Below, piece by piece: positions 1-8,019 of a stretch of DNA of 64,000 nucleotides. Source of the DNA: JAPPHA01 sp963662705 (GTDB lineage Bacteria > Pseudomonadota > Alphaproteobacteria > Rhodobacterales > Rhodobacteraceae). The stretch is taken from NCBI GenBank assembly GCA_963662705.2, contig OY759767.1, positions 2,852,001 to 2,916,000 on the forward strand, written 5' to 3'. Each line of letters starts with the position of its first letter. Within the stretch, counting starts at the first letter, position 1. Under the pieces are notes generated by a model, which saw nothing but the letters and a program-made list of their open reading frames with translations, was not told the origin of the DNA and did not search any database. A program made the position numbers and the translations under genes.

Positions 1-434
1 GAGAGCGATTCGTCCAGGTCCATCGCGCCAATTACCGATCGAATGTTGGTCTGAGTCAGGTTTTCGAGGGCATGCTCGAGATTTCGAACCTCGTAGGCGG
101 CGCGCTGGGCTTCGACGACCTGGTAAAAGGCGATCGCATCGGCCGAAATCATCGCGTTGTCGCGCGTAATGACTTCCTGGGATCCGATGTTGAGCACGGT
201 CTCCATCATGTTGATCTTGGCGCCGACCCGCTCGACGAGTGGGACAAGCATTCGAAGTCCGGGCTTCTGGGTTCGGCAATACCGTCCAAACCGTTCAACC
301 GTCCAGTTTTCTCCCTGTGGCACCGATTTGACCATCATCAGGATCAGGATGAACGCAAACAGCGCGGCAACCGCAATCGCGATTGCCGAAGGAGCTATCT
401 GGAGCTGGAACAGCAGTTGGAAAAACTCTTCCAT
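1..434 (-). CDS. Paraslipin-type SPFH/band 7 protein (C-terminus cut by window edge)
   Basis: Reading leftwards from ATG at 434, the first 144 residues are visible and the rest lies outside the window. Residues about 10-35 form one hydrophobic N-terminal membrane anchor. It is followed by the start of an SPFH domain: VPQGENWTVERFGRY, then KPGLRMLVPLVERV, then the conserved stretch around QEVITRDNAMISADA. This pattern matches the QmcA/YbbK (paraslipin) group of membrane-scaffold proteins, often paired with an NfeD protein, although no NfeD gene is seen upstream. A good ribosome site (GGAGGAAAACG) precedes the ATG. The family role in membrane microdomains is known only in general terms, so the exact function is open. 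Confidence 0.85.
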   Translation of the reverse strand, partial: MEEFFQLLFQLQIAPSAIAIAVAALFAFILILMMVKSVPQGENWTVERFGRYCRTQKPGLRMLVPLVERVGAKINMMETVLNIGSQEVITRDNAMISADAIAFYQVVEAQRAAYEVRNLEHALENLTQTNIRSVIGAMDLDESL

Positions 435-1212
435 CGTTTTCCTCCAATCCTGACCCGAGCGACCTGCCAATTGCCGGCAAGGCTTAATTCAAACGGTTGG
501 CAAACGAAAGCGTCAACAGTCAAAAGGCAAGACAGGCTTTCGGGAACGGAAACAAATCTCTCCATTCAAAGCGTAACTGCTTGTCATGTTCGGCCCTCAT
601 TGAACGCCTTGTCGTCCACTGTCTGCTCGATTTGAATGTTGGAAGGACGGCACTCGTGGAGAGGAACCTTGGCGCCGATCGTTGCAGGTACGCTCGCACG
701 TTCTTCAGACTGCTCCGATTGCGCTCTTCCTTTTGCGGAGCCAGGCACGTTGGCAGTCGCGCCGACGGAACCGATGGTTGGGCCGGTCGGCCGCGACTAT
801 GCCAACGCTATACCCATTATTCCTGGCGTGTTTCCCGCATACGAGGTTGTCCCGGCACCAGCCGCGACGAGAATGAAGAAATGACAAACTACGAGCCCTC
901 GCCAAAGCAGGCCAGACCTGCCTGAATCGGCGAATCCGACAGGTCGACGTTCCCTGTTTCCCGGTTTCTCTCGCGACCAGCGACGGCACCGTTCGCCCTG
1001 TTTCAACGCGACCATGCCGGTCCGCACCCGCGCCCCGACCGTATTGTACGCTGCAGTGACTGACATGTTCCTCGCTGCCAAGGAACGGTGACAGGCCCGG
1101 CTTCCGTTCACCAAAATCCCCATAACGTTCAGGCTGCCGCCGACCGGACGAGACATACATTGGATGGATTTCGAACCGGCCCGGCCGACGCACCGTGCCG
1201 CGGCACATTGAA
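435..1212. other. Stretch with no recognised gene (about 780 bp)
   Basis: Open frames exist on both strands, but none has a recognisable domain, a good ribosome site or a protein-like composition. Most are Arg/Pro/Cys-rich, as expected of chance frames in GC-rich DNA. I see no tRNA, repeat or terminator here. Confidence 0.4.
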
Positions 1213-2253
1213 TCAAGCGGGTTGGTCGGCAAGATCCGACCATTTCAACTGCGTGTTTCGTCGTACCGATCGAACCAGTTTCCGTCCGATAACCCGGTCA
1301 AATTCACGGCTTGCTATTTCCCCGGTTCCGGGGCGCCTCGCCCAAATGTCCGTCTCGGCAACGACATGACCGGCAGGGAGATCCCTGTCCGCAACCACCG
1401 AGGCGCGGGCGAACCTGTACACCGCATCCTCGGGAGCCGATCGTTTCTTTTCGTTTTCGCGCGCAATCGCGATCTCCCGCGTCTTCTGAATGAGAAAATT
1501 CAGTTCGGCCGGATCCATGGAACAACTGATGTCCGGGCCATCCCGGTAACGGCTATCGGTAAAGTGCCTCTCTATGATCGCGGCGCCGAGCGCAACGCCG
1601 GCCAATGCCATTTCAGGCCCGATCGAATGGTCGGAAAACCCGACGACCGCATTGGGGAACGCGTCCCTGAGTTCAGTGATTCCCCCGAGCGAGACATGTT
1701 CAGGAGGTGACGGATAGAGATTCGTGCATTCGAGCAACGCATAGTCCACTCCAGCCGAATCAAGAATTTCGACGGATTCTCGAATGGAATCGACCGTCTG
1801 CATACCGGTCGACATGATGACCGGTTTCCCGAACGCCGCGACATGCCGGATGAGCGGCAGATTGTCGGATTCCCCCGACCCGATCTTGAAAGCCGGAACG
1901 TCGATTTCCTGCAGGAAATCCGCTGCCGCGCGGCTGAATGGAGTGGAAATGTAAATCAGCCCGAGGTTCTCGGCATGCTGCTTGAGTCGGATTTCATCAT
2001 CGGACGACAAGGCACTACGTTCGATCACGTCCCAAATCGAGACGTCTGCGTTTGGCGGAAAGATCGAACGGGCTTCCTCGGTCATCTCGTCATTGACAAA
2101 ATGCGTCTGGTGCTTGATGCATTCGGACCCTGCGGCTGCGGCGCGGCTCACCATGTCCTTGGCGACTTCCAGGCTTCCGCCGTGATTGATGCCGATTTCG
2201 GCGATGATCAGCGGAGGATACTCTGAACCGACCTTACGATGGGCAATCTGCAA
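1213..2253 (-). CDS. NeuB-family nonulosonic (sialic-type) acid synthase
   Basis: This 346-residue protein matches N-acetylneuraminate/legionaminate synthases, which condense phosphoenolpyruvate with an N-acetylated hexosamine to make a nine-carbon sugar acid for surface polysaccharide. Visible features are the N-terminal IAEIGINHGG, a TIM-barrel core with STPFSRAAADFL, FKIGSGE, STGM, ALLECTNLYPSP and GFSDHSIG, the metal-site ERHFT segment, and a C-terminal SAF (antifreeze-like) domain over the last 60 or so residues (RASVVADRDLPAGHVV). The start is TTG at 2253, supported by GGGAG seven bases upstream. It follows the acyltransferase gene on the same strand, consistent with envelope glycan or lipid work. 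The exact sugar substrate cannot be told from sequence. Confidence 0.85.
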   Translation of the reverse strand: MQIAHRKVGSEYPPLIIAEIGINHGGSLEVAKDMVSRAAAAGSECIKHQTHFVNDEMTEEARSIFPPNADVSIWDVIERSALSSDDEIRLKQHAENLGLIYISTPFSRAAADFLQEIDVPAFKIGSGESDNLPLIRHVAAFGKPVIMSTGMQTVDSIRESVEILDSAGVDYALLECTNLYPSPPEHVSLGGITELRDAFPNAVVGFSDHSIGPEMALAGVALGAAIIERHFTDSRYRDGPDISCSMDPAELNFLIQKTREIAIARENEKKRSAPEDAVYRFARASVVADRDLPAGHVVAETDIWARRPGTGEIASREFDRVIGRKLVRSVRRNTQLKWSDLADQPA

Positions 2254-2283
2254 CCTGCATCTCCCGTTTCAATTCCCGCTGCA

Positions 2284-2302
2284 TGTCACGGTTTCCGTGA
2301 CA
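2284..2302 (-). terminator. Perfect 8-bp stem-loop between acyltransferase and neuB-like genes
   Basis: TGTCACGG, a 3-base loop TTT, then CCGTGACA. It lies in the 139-bp gap after the acyltransferase stop and before the neuB-like start. There is no following U-run on the minus strand, so it is either a weak terminator/attenuator or a protein-binding palindrome. Confidence 0.3.
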
Positions 2303-2392
2303 CGCCCGGATAGGGCAGGACAACCCCACCGGATGCGCGTGCCTTCAGCCGTGCAATCCAAGGTTAAGGTCCCCCTGGCGAATCCGGCGTCC

Positions 2393-3295
2393 TCATCCCT
2401 CGTCTGTGTCCAAAGCCGGAGATGCGTATTTCCACCGCCAGTGCATCCAATGGTATTGTTCAGGGTTTTTCCGCACCCTTTCCGTCAGGCTATCGTTGAT
2501 CTTCTGTGTCATCAAGATCGGGTCCGATTCCTCGATCGGTTCCTCGAAATCGACCAGGATCCTGCCGTCCCGGCTTCTCGTTCCGTAAGCTGGAACGATC
2601 GGTACCGAGAACCGCAATGCGAGTTCGCAAAAATGCGTCGATGTGAATGCCGGCCGGCCAATGAATTCGAGCACATCCCCCTTTATGTAGCGTTGATCCA
2701 GCAAGAGAGACACCAGCCCACCGCCCCGGAGATGGCGAACCAGCGCCCGCATTCCGGCCGCACCTGTCTCGAAGAGCGGTTCTCCGCCGCACCGGATGTT
2801 TTTCGCGTACAACTTGTCGAAAAAAATGTTGCGATTCGGTTTGTAAATCGCGGAACAGGTCATTTCCTGTGCCTTGAGTACATGGCGGATCGCTTCCCAC
2901 TGGCCAAAATGGCCGGAAACGATAATGCACCCCGTTCCCGTTGCGTGTGCTTCCCGGACGGCAGCCATCCCCGGCCCCGCCATGTCAAACCGGCCAACGC
3001 CCTTTCCGAATTGCCGGTTGAACAGGAGTTCGGAATACGTCAGCGCAAAATGACGACCGACGGCCGCGGTCAGGCGTCTCCGCTCCTGTGGACCCAGTTC
3101 GGGCATGACCAATCTGAGATTGTGGTCCACACGCCGTCGGAGTTCCGGGCTCATGCGAGCCAGGACGCCGCCGAGATGGGACCATAGCCGTCCCCGGAGT
3201 CGGGGAGTCAAAAGGCTGCTCAGCTTGACCAGCATCCAGACCGGCACGAACTGGAAAAAATGCAGGACATTTGCTCTTGATGGCAGACTTGGCAT
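2393..3295 (-). CDS. LpxL/HtrB-type lysophospholipid or lipid A acyltransferase
   Basis: A 300-residue protein of the lipid A biosynthesis acyltransferase family, which moves an acyl chain onto lipid A precursors or similar lipids at the inner membrane. The signature HX4E catalytic motif is seen in SGHFGQWEA. It is followed by the substrate-site region (AIYKPNRNIFFDKLYA), VSLLLDQRYIKGD and a C-terminal YHWMHWRWK motif typical of the family. The frame stays open to a TTG at 3358, but the ATG at 3295 gives a normal N-terminus with an amphipathic/hydrophobic start. The neuB-like gene lies 139 bp downstream on the same strand. The precise acceptor lipid is unknown. Confidence 0.85.
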   Translation of the reverse strand: MPSLPSRANVLHFFQFVPVWMLVKLSSLLTPRLRGRLWSHLGGVLARMSPELRRRVDHNLRLVMPELGPQERRRLTAAVGRHFALTYSELLFNRQFGKGVGRFDMAGPGMAAVREAHATGTGCIIVSGHFGQWEAIRHVLKAQEMTCSAIYKPNRNIFFDKLYAKNIRCGGEPLFETGAAGMRALVRHLRGGGLVSLLLDQRYIKGDVLEFIGRPAFTSTHFCELALRFSVPIVPAYGTRSRDGRILVDFEEPIEESDPILMTQKINDSLTERVRKNPEQYHWMHWRWKYASPALDTDEG

Positions 3296-3737
3296 CACTG
3301 TCCGGCCCGACGAATACACTCCGCAACCCCATACACACGCGGCCCGTGGTCGCGACAAACATCATCCCGCAATACCCTGCCCGATTCAATTCCCGGAATT
3401 CGACCGGAAATGCGCTGCCCCCGGAAATGGTCAGGCCGAAGACCGGGCGTGTCCGCCATCGGGCAGGTCTCCTGACGATGGATTTGGCGGGTTCACTGGT
3501 TCGATTCATAGAGGATCAGGCGAAATCCACGCAATATAGGAGGTCTGTTTCGTTTCCTGATTGCCTAATTTCAAATCAAAATACAGATGAATGACGCATA
3601 CCGGTACACAATTGGTTGGGATTTTTCGGAAAATGTTGCTTGAAAACGGGTCATGTGCCAGTCTGAGCGGCAATGTAGTTCCGCGAAGACTTCCGAGACA
3701 AGTCTGACCGGCTACGTGGACAAACAGGGAGAAAGCT

Positions 3738-5132
3738 ATGGAAGAGCAACTTGCTGAATTAACGGCAAGGATCGCCGAGCTTGAGGCTAGCGCAGCCGTG
3801 ACGAACACGATGTTCGCCGAAACTTACTATTATCTGACGATCCCGCTCATGATCATCATTCACGCCGGGTTCCTGGCGTATGAAATGGGCGCGACGCGGA
3901 TGAAGAACGTGCTGTCATCAGGCGTCAAGAACATCCTTGCATTCGCGTTCATGGTTCCGACGTTTTACTGGTTTGGTTGGTGGGTTTACTGGGCCTTCCC
4001 CACGGGTCTGACCCTATCACCGGGTCCGTATGAGATTTCGGGCGCAGGGTACGCCAATGCGATCGCTCTCGGATGGGGCGAAGCCGCGCAGTACATGGGA
4101 CCGAACATCGCCGACCGGGCGTCCGGCGTCTTCTGGGGTGCGTTTACGCTCTTTGCCTGCACCACCGCTTCGATCATGTCCGGTGCACTCATCGAGAGAA
4201 TCCAGACGGTCGGATTCACCATCTGCGCAATCGTCCTCGGTTCGTTCGCCTGGGTCGTTGCGGCTGCCTGGGGTTGGCATGCAGATGGCTGGCTGGTCAC
4301 AAAATTCGGTGTCCACGATTTCGGAGCAGCGGGGCTCGTTCACGCGGTCGCCGGATTCTTCGCGCTGGGTGTCCTGGTCAATCTTGGGCCTCGAATTGGC
4401 AAGTTCAATTCGGACGGAACTGCGAACGACCTGAGGGGCCACAACCTGCCGTTCACCGTGACCGGCCTGATGTTGATCATGGTCGGCTTCTGGGGCTTCC
4501 TGATGGCATGCGTCATCGTGCCCGGCGAAGCATGGTCGTGGTACGCGGACAAGGCAACGACGATCTACGGTACGCCGATGACCCTGAGCGCTCTGAGCTT
4601 CAACATCCTCATGGGAATGGGAGGCGGAATCATCGGTGCCTGGGCCTACACCAGGGATCCTTTCTGGATGATGTCAGGTGCCCTTGCCGGTCTCATTTCG
4701 GTCGCGTCAGGACTGGATATCTACTTCCCGGCACTGGCATTCCTGATCGCCCTCGGCGCAGGCATTCTGCTCCAGCCGGCGGCCCAGGTGCTCGAACGGT
4801 GGGGAATCGACGATGCAGTCGGAGCCGTGACCGTTCACGGGACGATGGGCATCTATGCCATGGTCGTGCTCGGGATCTTCGCAACGGGCTTCCCGGCGCT
4901 GCAAGGCGCGGCCGGCGAAGTCGCCGAGATCAGCCTGATTGGACAGATCGTTGGTTCGATTGTCTTCTTCCTGCTCGGTTTCGTTCCCGGGTACATCGTG
5001 TCCTACATTCTGAAGATGGCCGGAATGCTCCGCGTTCCCGATTCGGCACAAATCGCGGGCCTCGACCCGGTCAAGGTTCCTGCACAAGCGTATCCGGAAG
5101 GAATTCCGGCGTCGCCAGCAGCATCGACCTAG
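3738..5132 (+). CDS. amt: Ammonium transporter (Amt/MEP/Rh family)
   Basis: A 464-residue polytopic membrane protein carrying ammonium across the inner membrane. About 11 membrane segments follow an unusual charged N-terminal heptad stretch (residues 1-20, Leu/Ile/Glu-rich), which may form a short coiled coil. The pore histidines of the twin-His motif are visible in GLVHAVAGFF and VHGTMGIY, and conserved aromatic and gate segments are present (LFACTTASIMSGALIERI, ISVASGLDIYFP). GGGAGAAAGCT provides the ribosome site. No glnK/PII gene is beside it. Instead a 59-codon membrane ORF follows after 24 bp and the pair ends in a strong terminator, so the two are probably one transcript. Confidence 0.93.
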   Translation: MEEQLAELTARIAELEASAAVTNTMFAETYYYLTIPLMIIIHAGFLAYEMGATRMKNVLSSGVKNILAFAFMVPTFYWFGWWVYWAFPTGLTLSPGPYEISGAGYANAIALGWGEAAQYMGPNIADRASGVFWGAFTLFACTTASIMSGALIERIQTVGFTICAIVLGSFAWVVAAAWGWHADGWLVTKFGVHDFGAAGLVHAVAGFFALGVLVNLGPRIGKFNSDGTANDLRGHNLPFTVTGLMLIMVGFWGFLMACVIVPGEAWSWYADKATTIYGTPMTLSALSFNILMGMGGGIIGAWAYTRDPFWMMSGALAGLISVASGLDIYFPALAFLIALGAGILLQPAAQVLERWGIDDAVGAVTVHGTMGIYAMVVLGIFATGFPALQGAAGEVAEISLIGQIVGSIVFFLLGFVPGYIVSYILKMAGMLRVPDSAQIAGLDPVKVPAQAYPEGIPASPAAST

Positions 5133-5156
5133 ACCTGAGACAAAAAGGAGACAGAT

Positions 5157-5336
5157 ATGGGATTCCCATATTCAGAAGCTGATTGGGCCGTTGTCGACGG
5201 CGCAATGTACATGGGTGCCTTTGGCGCGTTGCCAGGGATCTACACCGCCATATCGATCCTGGCCTGCATTTACCTGCTCTGGGCATGCAATCGGGTCGAG
5301 AAGGGAAAATACGAGGCGGCAGACAGCGAATCCTGA
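5157..5336 (+). CDS. Small single-span membrane protein co-transcribed with amt
   Basis: This 59-residue ORF starts at ATG 5157 behind a strong ribosome site (AAAAAGGAGACAGAT), 24 bp after the amt stop, and ends just before the terminator. It begins MGFPYSEADWAVVDGAMYMG, has one hydrophobic span at about residues 23-44 (Ile/Leu/Ala-rich with two Cys), and ends in a charged tail (RVEKGKYEAADSES). The spacing, ribosome site and shared terminator make it a convincing real gene. I do not recognise a named family. By position it may be a regulatory or accessory subunit of the ammonium transporter; that is inference. Confidence 0.75.
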   Translation: MGFPYSEADWAVVDGAMYMGAFGALPGIYTAISILACIYLLWACNRVEKGKYEAADSES

Positions 5337-5364
5337 CCGCAAGACCGAATCCAATTCGGTGATC

Positions 5365-5391
5365 AAGGGCTGCCTCGCGGCAGCCCTTTTT
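5365..5391 (+). terminator. Rho-independent terminator of the amt transcript
   Basis: Stem GGGCTGCC (5367-5374), loop TCGC, stem GGCAGCCC (5379-5386), then five T. Two A's before the stem extend the pairing. It sits 30 bp after the small membrane protein stop. Confidence 0.9.
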
Positions 5392-5539
5392 CATGTTGGG
5401 CGAATTTCACCGCGATTGGCGGGTCGTCGAGAGAAAACGAAACGGGTTCGCGCCGTTTTCGCAAACGGACAATCATTCGAAATACGGAGGCGGTCCTCGC
5501 CACTCCGTCAGCAGGACGTTCAGGTTGCCCGGACCGCCA

Positions 5540-7921
5540 TCAGTCGGCCCCGTCGTAGATCCCCTTGACCCTGTTCTTCCGGGGATCAAAGGCCGGGAAT
5601 GAACCAACCCTTGCCTTGAGGCGCTTTTGATGACCGTCGAGCTGTCCGACCTCGACGGGAGTGCCGGGCTCGGCGTGCGCAACGCTCATGCGCGCAAGCG
5701 CGATCACCTTCCCGAGAATCGGCGACCGGGTCGCTGATGTCACTTCCCCGACCTGTGCCTTGCCGATCCTGATGCCGTCTCCATTGCCCGGCACGACACC
5801 ACCCTCGATGTCGAGGCCGACGAGTTTGCGTTGCGGATGCGCCTTTCGCTCTTCCAGTGCCTTCCGGCCGATGAAATCGGCATTCTGGGTTTTCAGGGGA
5901 ACCGTGAACCCGATACCCGCTTCGAACGGGTCCGTCTGATCACAGAACTCGTTGCCTGCGAAAACCAGCCCGGCCTCGATCCTCAGCATGTCAAGCGCTT
6001 CGAGGCCCAACGGAACCAGCCCATGGGGCTCTCCAGCCTCGGCTATCGCGTCGAAGACCGAGGTGGCGTCCTTCGGGTGACAGAATACCTCGTAGCCGAG
6101 TTCGCCCGTGTAGCCGGTCCTGCTGATCACCGTCGCCTGGCCATCGAATCCGCCGACCCTGGCAACCGTGAAGCGAAACCACTCCAATTCATCGACAGTC
6201 GGCCGGGTCGGTGGCGTCCAGAATACCTTCGCCAGTATCTCGCGCGAACACGGACCCTGCACGGCGACATTGCACAACTGGTCGGTTGAATCCCGAACCC
6301 AGGCATTCAGGTTGTTGCGCGACGCCTGCTCACGAAGCCAGAGTCCGGATTCGTCGTTGCCGCCGACCCAGCGAAAATTCATGTCGCCCAGCCGGAAAAC
6401 CGTGCCGTCGTCGATCATGCCGCCGTGTTCGTAGCACATCGCCGTGTACACCACCTGCCCCACCGACAACCGGCTCATGTCGCGCGTGAGACACAGCTGC
6501 ATGAGTCTTTCCGCGTCGGGTCCGGTCACTTCGTATTTCCGGAGCGGCGACAGGTCCATGATCGCCGCCTTTTCCCTGCATGCCCAGTATTCCGCGACCG
6601 CCCCGTGACCGGTCATTGCGTTCGCCAGCCAGTAACCGTTGTATTCGGTGAAATCCCGTGTGTGCCTGGCGAAACACGCGTGGAATCCTGTTTCTTTCGT
6701 ATCTTCCAACTCGGTCTCCACAGACCGGCGCCAGCCTACCGAGCGCCGAAATTCCTCGTCCTTGCCATAAACCCGAACCTGAATGTCCGTCGGGCGCCAT
6801 CCATTCGCCGGATCAACGTCGCACGGACAGGCGGTGGAAACGCAAACCAGGTCGGTCAGTGCCTTTAGCAGCACGTAGTCGCCCGGGCGTGACCACGGAT
6901 CGTCCATCGCGAGCGCGTTGGTGTCGTCCAGCATGGTGTTGAAGAAAAAGTTGATTGCCGGCCAACCAGCCCGGGGCCTGATCCCGCGCCCCCGCAACTC
7001 TCCGTTGATGTTGTCGGAACAGTTGACGTGGCCCGGATATCCCAGGTCCTCGTAGTATCGCGCCGTGCAGGCAAGTCCGAAGGTGTCGTGGCGCCCGCAC
7101 GTATCCTGGACGATCTCGACCAGCGGCTCCTGGTCCACCGTCCAGTATTTCGAAAAAATCCCGGGAGACGGGTAGAGTGACCCCATCAGGCTGCGTGTCG
7201 TGGTCGGGTCTATGTCGCGCTCAAGCCCTGCGTCGAGCGCGCGGAGCGAAAAAGCCTGGTAGTCCGAACACTCGCGGCCCTGGACATCCATGATCTGGAT
7301 GAACTGGCCTGCACGCACCTCGTAGGCCCTGGCTTCGCCGGGCTGGATGTTGAAGTCAGCCAACGGATCGGCGAGCGGGTCGGCCGGGGTCAAATCTCCC
7401 TCGTATTCGTTGGGTGCTGACCTTCGGACGTAAAGCACGATGCCCGTCGGTGCGTCCTGCGAATCCGGAGCCATCGGCCCTCCGGGCGCGGCGACGAGCA
7501 AAAGACCGTCCGAATCCACCGTAAAACGCTCGATTTCGCCCGCGCGCGAGCCCTGTTCAAACACCCGGACCGCGTCCGCATGTCCGATGTCTAATCCGGC
7601 CGCCATCAGCGCACGGTGAACCCGCGCACCCGACGGGTGTCCGGATGCGAGCACCGATTGGAGTCCGACCGCAGACCGGCCACCGGAGCGCCCGATCATG
7701 CCCGCATCGGAAGACCCCTCTGGCGAAAACATGACAACTTCGGCTGGCTGCAGTCCTTCGGTATCAACAATGAGGATTTCGTCGCCCGGATCGACCCGGA
7801 CGGCACGCGACCCGCCTCCCGGAACCGGAAAACGTTCGACGCCCGGTTGCAGGACCGGAAGCCCGGGTTCCGACACGCCGGAACGCTCAAACGGAATTTC
7901 GAAGACAGGTTGTACCATCAT
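5540..7921 (-). CDS. tdm: Trimethylamine N-oxide demethylase (Tdm), DUF1989-GcvT fusion
   Basis: A 793-residue two-part enzyme expected to split TMAO into dimethylamine and formaldehyde, the latter captured by tetrahydrofolate. Residues about 30-400 hold the DUF1989-type metal domain, with Cys and Asp in GRECSD (C218, D220), DTCGRHD (C275) and STACPCDVD (C365, C367), suited to the catalytic metal site. From about residue 410 to the end it is a GcvT-like aminomethyltransferase domain (YWACREKAAIMDLSPLRKYEV, GLEALDMLRIEAG, SRTGYTGELGYEVF). This fusion is the hallmark of Tdm. It is the last gene of the TMAO operon, 98 bp after tmoV. The start is ATG 7921, with a second in-frame ATG directly after it. 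Confidence 0.88.
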   Translation of the reverse strand: MMVQPVFEIPFERSGVSEPGLPVLQPGVERFPVPGGGSRAVRVDPGDEILIVDTEGLQPAEVVMFSPEGSSDAGMIGRSGGRSAVGLQSVLASGHPSGARVHRALMAAGLDIGHADAVRVFEQGSRAGEIERFTVDSDGLLLVAAPGGPMAPDSQDAPTGIVLYVRRSAPNEYEGDLTPADPLADPLADFNIQPGEARAYEVRAGQFIQIMDVQGRECSDYQAFSLRALDAGLERDIDPTTTRSLMGSLYPSPGIFSKYWTVDQEPLVEIVQDTCGRHDTFGLACTARYYEDLGYPGHVNCSDNINGELRGRGIRPRAGWPAINFFFNTMLDDTNALAMDDPWSRPGDYVLLKALTDLVCVSTACPCDVDPANGWRPTDIQVRVYGKDEEFRRSVGWRRSVETELEDTKETGFHACFARHTRDFTEYNGYWLANAMTGHGAVAEYWACREKAAIMDLSPLRKYEVTGPDAERLMQLCLTRDMSRLSVGQVVYTAMCYEHGGMIDDGTVFRLGDMNFRWVGGNDESGLWLREQASRNNLNAWVRDSTDQLCNVAVQGPCSREILAKVFWTPPTRPTVDELEWFRFTVARVGGFDGQATVISRTGYTGELGYEVFCHPKDATSVFDAIAEAGEPHGLVPLGLEALDMLRIEAGLVFAGNEFCDQTDPFEAGIGFTVPLKTQNADFIGRKALEERKAHPQRKLVGLDIEGGVVPGNGDGIRIGKAQVGEVTSATRSPILGKVIALARMSVAHAEPGTPVEVGQLDGHQKRLKARVGSFPAFDPRKNRVKGIYDGAD

Positions 7922-8019
7922 GTGACCGCCTTCAGGCTCCGATCCAGGAAATGCAGGCGTTCCCGAATAGTCAACTCCTCGGTTTGCCGCCCTTCCTCCT
8001 GGGCACTCTCCCGATCAGC

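Noticed and set aside
705..1243. Two long minus-strand frames upstream of the paraslipin gene, considered as an NfeD partner
   Set aside because: Composition is Arg/Cys-rich with no NfeD membrane spans or OB fold, and no ribosome site.
2985..3509. A 174-codon minus frame beginning MNRTSEPAKSIV overlapping the acyltransferase
   Set aside because: It shares most of its length with the well-supported acyltransferase in another frame and has no domain.
3510..3737. A sigma-54 promoter upstream of amt
   Set aside because: No GG-N10-GC with the right spacing was found; the closest GGAAAATGTTGC has only eight bases between the elements.
5387..5540. Possible continuation of the amt transcript into tdm
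   Set aside because: A strong terminator stands at 5365-5391 and tdm is on the opposite strand, so the two units are convergent.
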